Shown here piece by piece: positions 50,122 to 52,687 of a DNA stretch of 52,687 bases. The stretch is from NCBI GenBank assembly GCA_002238425.1, contig MPMJ01000020.1:1-52687 (forward strand). The letters run 5' to 3'. Source of the DNA: SAR202 cluster bacterium bin16. Its GTDB lineage: Bacteria; Chloroflexota; Dehalococcoidia; Lucifugimonadales; Australimonadaceae. Every line of letters begins with the position of its first letter. Positions within the stretch are counted from its first letter, which is position 1. The translations under genes and the position numbers were made by a program. The notes beneath the pieces were generated by a model. That model had not been told where the DNA came from and did no database searches. It saw only the letters and a list, made by a program, of their open reading frames with translations.

Positions 50122-50149
50122 GTAGGGGCGGTTCGCGAAGCGCCCCTAC
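50122..50149. repeat. palindromic repeat GTAGGGGCG...CGCCCCTAC
   Basis: Nine-base arms GTAGGGGCG and CGCCCCTAC enclose gTTCGCGAAg, itself mostly palindromic. This is a REP-like intergenic hairpin of a type common in GC-rich environmental genomes. Confidence 0.6.
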
Positions 50150-50308
50150 AGCAAGCGAGGTTGCGCGCTGAAAGCGGCGCGCTGAAGCGCGGGCCTCCGC
50201 AGAAATGGCCCAGAGCCTAGTCAGGCCGTGTAAGGGAATGAAACAGGAGGCCGTTGGTCAGCAGACGAGGGCATGCGAACTGGGCGAGCGTGCGCTGCCC
50301 GCGCACCC

Positions 50309-50335
50309 TGGATTCCCGCTGGTGCGGGAATGACG
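50309..50335. repeat. REP-like palindromic repeat (GATTCCCGC hairpin)
   Basis: ATTCCCGC and GCGGGAAT arms with a TGGT loop, flanked by TG and GACG, match the class seen at 26634-26653. Confidence 0.68.
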
Positions 50336-50394
50336 AGGTGTGCCGCGTAGCGCCTTTTCACAGGAAGGACGGAGCGGACGCGGTCTGCTGACCG

Positions 50395-51225
50395 TTACCC
50401 GCTTCCCCGCGCCAGCTGGCGCCAGGCGGCGGTGTCCGACGAGCGCTTGAGGTTCTCCTCGACGCTGAGGGCGGGGTCCCAGTCGTTGGCGATGATGCGC
50501 ATGCCGTTGAAGCCGTCCGACGCGTCGGACGCGAGCCAGACGGCAGGCGGGCCCATGACCTCCGGTTGCACGAGCGAAGCGAAGTCGCGGCTGGGGTCGC
50601 GGTCGACGAACATCGTGTTCGTGCCGCCGCCGGGGAGCAGGGCGTTCGTCGTGACGCCGGTGCCCTCCAGCTCGGGCGCCATCGCGGCCACCATCGCCTC
50701 GTGCGTCGCCTTGCTCGGCCCGTAGGGGATGTTGCGCGTCATGGTGTCGAGGCTGGTCGTGATGCCTATGACGCGGCCCCAGCCCCGCTCGAGCATGCCC
50801 GGCACTGCCGCGCGCGCCATGAGGAACGGGCCGGTCGAGTTGACCGCGATCATCCGCTCCCAAACCTCCACCGGCTGCTCCCAGAAGGCCAATGGCCTGT
50901 CCGAGGGCGGGAGGAGCGAGCGGTGATGCACCCCTGCGAGGTTCACGAGGACATCCAGGCTTCCATGCGTATCGACCGTGCTCTGCACGACGCGCTGGGC
51001 TTCGTCCCAACGGCTGGTGTCGGCCACGAGCGTGGAGACCGCGGAGTCGCCAGCAATCTCGCGAGCCTCGTTGGCCGTCTGTTGGAGCCAGTCGTCCTTG
51101 ATGTCCAGCATCGCGACCTTCGCCCCTGCGCGGAGCATCGCAAGCGCGATGACCCGTCCCATACCGATGGGGCTGCCCGCGCCCGTAACGAGCGCCACCT
51201 TCCCGTCCAGTTGTCCGTCAGCCAT
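50395..51225 (-). CDS. short-chain dehydrogenase/reductase (classical SDR)
   Basis: The 276-residue protein has the NAD(P) site VALVTGAGSPIGMGRVIALA, LDVLVNLAGVHH (NAG motif), the catalytic region VIGITTSLDTMTRNIPYGPS (Tyr, then Lys in KATHEAM) and LLPGGGTNTMFVDRD. It is a classical SDR oxidising a hydroxyl or reducing a ketone. GGAGGAG precedes the ATG. It is divergent from the third hydantoinase B gene, with 104 bases between, and converges with the VOC gene. Confidence 0.9.
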   Translation of the reverse strand: MADGQLDGKVALVTGAGSPIGMGRVIALAMLRAGAKVAMLDIKDDWLQQTANEAREIAGDSAVSTLVADTSRWDEAQRVVQSTVDTHGSLDVLVNLAGVHHRSLLPPSDRPLAFWEQPVEVWERMIAVNSTGPFLMARAAVPGMLERGWGRVIGITTSLDTMTRNIPYGPSKATHEAMVAAMAPELEGTGVTTNALLPGGGTNTMFVDRDPSRDFASLVQPEVMGPPAVWLASDASDGFNGMRIIANDWDPALSVEENLKRSSDTAAWRQLARGSG

Positions 51226-51329
51226 GACACTCCTCCGCTCCGCAGGTACTGTTGCGGAGCATATTCATCAGCAGGTGGGCTGTCGAACCGCCCTACCCCA
51301 CACGCGTGGATTGCGGTAGCATCCGACGC

Positions 51330-52687
51330 ATGAGTACAGCAGACGTCATCACCCAGGAAGTCATCCGCGCCCGGCTGGACGGCATCGTGCGGGAGATGCA
51401 GGCCGCCGTGCTCCGCACCGGCTTCTCCACCATCATCCGCGAATCGCACGACTTCTCCGCGGGCATCACCGACCGCGACGGCAACGTCGTCGGCCAGTAC
51501 TCGCCGCTGCCGCCACACCTCGGCGCATACCCGGAGTGCGTGAAGGGCGTCCTCCAGTTCTACTCCTTCGAGGAGATGGAGGAGGGCGACTGCTTCCTCA
51601 TCAACCACCCCTACTACTCCGGCTGCCCGCACCCGAACGACATGGTCGTCGTGCTGCCCGTGTTCCACGAGGGGCGCGTCGTCGCGTTCTGCGCCAGCAT
51701 GGGGCACAAGAGCGACATCGGCGGGCAGTCGCCCGGCTCGCGGAACACGCTCGCGCGCGACGTCTTCGGCGAGGGGTTGCAGATCATGCCGGTCAAGTTC
51801 CTCAGCAGGCGCGAACCGCTGTACGAGACGCACCAGATGCTGCGCGCGAACAGCCGCACGCCGGAGCTGGTCATCGGCGACCTCGGCGCGCAGGCCGGCG
51901 CGCTCTGGAGCATCGGTTCGACGCGGCTGAAGCACCTCATGGACGAGTACGGCCAGGAGACCGTGGTCACCGCGTTCGAGCAGATCGGGCTCCGTACGGA
52001 GGCGCGCGTGCGCCAGGAGATTCGGCAGTGGCCGGACGGCGTCTACGAGGCGGAAGCGTTCACCGACGACATCGTCGACCCGAACCGCAAGCTGCGCCTG
52101 CACGTCGCCGCCATCAAGCAGGGCGACTCGCTCACCCTCGATTTCTCCGGCACGGACGACCAGAGCCCAGGCCCCATCAACGTGCGCCCGCCGTTCATCC
52201 ACGGCATGGCGTACTACGCCGTCATCGCCATGATCGACCCCGGCGTGCCGAATAACTTCGGGCTGGCCCGGGCAGTCGAGTGCCGCTTCCGCGAGGGCAC
52301 GGTGCTGAATCCCACGTTCCCGACGCCGGTGGGCTTCTACTCGATGACGTTGTCTACGGTGGAGGACATCATCTTCGAGGCGCTGAGCCAGGCCGCGGGG
52401 CGCCCCGCCGTCGCGCACAACGCGAGCAGCGGCATGGTGGTGATGGGCACGGTGGGCGGCGGACGGCGCTACGTGCAGTACGAGCTGATGATGTCCGGCA
52501 ACGGCGCGCACCATGGGGGCGACGGTTGGACCGGCACCGGTCACTCGTGGGGCGGCGGCAGCAAGATCACGAGCGCCGAGATCCTCGAGTCCGAGTTCGA
52601 CGTCGAGATGCAGCGCTTCGAGCTCGTGCGGGACACCGGCGGGCCGGGCGAGTACCGGGGCGGCCTTGCGATGCGGCGCGAATACGT
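51330..52687 (+). CDS. hyuB: hydantoinase B/oxoprolinase family protein (copy 3, cut by window end)
   Basis: From ATG 51330 (MSTADVITQEVIRARLDGIV) the frame stays open for 452 codons to the last base, so about 110 C-terminal residues lie outside. LINHPYYSGCPHPNDMVVVL, GHKSDIGGQSPGSRNTLARD and IHGMAYYAVIAMIDPGVPNN are diagnostic. It is closest by eye to copy 2. TAGCAT lies eight bases before the ATG and no ribosome site is visible, which suggests a leaderless mRNA. Whether a hyuA follows cannot be seen. Confidence 0.92.
   Translation, partial: MSTADVITQEVIRARLDGIVREMQAAVLRTGFSTIIRESHDFSAGITDRDGNVVGQYSPLPPHLGAYPECVKGVLQFYSFEEMEEGDCFLINHPYYSGCPHPNDMVVVLPVFHEGRVVAFCASMGHKSDIGGQSPGSRNTLARDVFGEGLQIMPVKFLSRREPLYETHQMLRANSRTPELVIGDLGAQAGALWSIGSTRLKHLMDEYGQETVVTAFEQIGLRTEARVRQEIRQWPDGVYEAEAFTDDIVDPNRKLRLHVAAIKQGDSLTLDFSGTDDQSPGPINVRPPFIHGMAYYAVIAMIDPGVPNNFGLARAVECRFREGTVLNPTFPTPVGFYSMTLSTVEDIIFEALSQAAGRPAVAHNASSGMVVMGTVGGGRRYVQYELMMSGNGAHHGGDGWTGTGHSWGGGSKITSAEILESEFDVEMQRFELVRDTGGPGEYRGGLAMRREY

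Larger units (their letters stand above)
50072..50394. other. non-coding stretch with two palindromic repeats
   Basis: The gap between convergent genes holds the repeat hairpins at 50122-50149 and 50309-50335 and no recognisable gene. It probably serves as the terminator region for both sides. Confidence 0.5.

Overview
The window is about 52.7 kb of GC-rich bacterial DNA. It has no rRNA, tRNA or ribosomal-protein genes, so the organism can only be inferred. Lipoprotein signals ending in MACG followed by Thr/Pro/Ala-rich linkers, leucine-rich-repeat lipoproteins with GEIPPELG units, and many paralogous oxidative enzymes (Rieske oxygenases, GMC oxidoreductases, amidohydrolases, hydantoinase-B proteins, cupins) suggest a marine or sponge-associated Chloroflexota of the SAR202/Dehalococcoidia type. 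This is an inference from gene style, not from a marker gene.

Layout. Bases 1-1450 are a decayed margin: an IS21-like terminus, a truncated DUF805-like gene and a broken fibronectin-III gene. Bases 1688-6545 (minus) hold a tandem array of four surface lipoproteins, one beta-propeller and three LRR proteins, plus an LRR remnant; all share one signal/linker module and a near-identical 44-bp spacer. Bases 6.6-12.1 kb carry a membrane protein, small ORFs, a large serine recombinase and an aldo/keto reductase. Bases 12.1-21.4 kb carry toxin-antitoxin loci, gamma-glutamyltransferase, a frameshifted glycosyltransferase with an 11-G tract, a histidine kinase without a partner, and a minus-strand operon in which an inositol-phosphate synthase fused to a helix-turn-helix is followed by a nucleotidyltransferase and two HAD phosphatases.

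From 21.4 kb to the end the window is a catabolic island. A long minus-strand run (38.1 to 27.1 kb) encodes hydantoinase B, an epimerase-type SDR, a zinc alcohol dehydrogenase, two amidohydrolases, a cupin-fold protein, a CoxG-like protein, two GMC oxidoreductases and a cupin. It diverges from a plus-strand run with hydantoinase A, a complete branched-chain-amino-acid-type ABC importer (binding protein, LivH, LivM, LivG, LivF), higBA, a second hydantoinase B, a Rieske oxygenase and a VOC protein. A classical SDR and a third hydantoinase B, cut by the window end, follow. The simplest reading is import and stepwise hydrolysis and oxidation of an unidentified cyclic amide, ketone or aromatic compound.

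The most unusual non-coding signal is a family of intergenic elements at 22887-23145 (+), 48254-48012 (-) and, more diverged, 10687-10896 (+). Each starts with a TGACA/GCCCCTT motif placed 31 bases before a TACnnT hexamer, followed by arrays of a roughly 10-base repeat. The first two align without gaps over about 215 bases in opposite orientations. The repeat unit differs in the third copy, but an inverted copy of the unit is kept. The same promoter-like motif without the array precedes the recombinase (8988) and a small membrane protein (26701).
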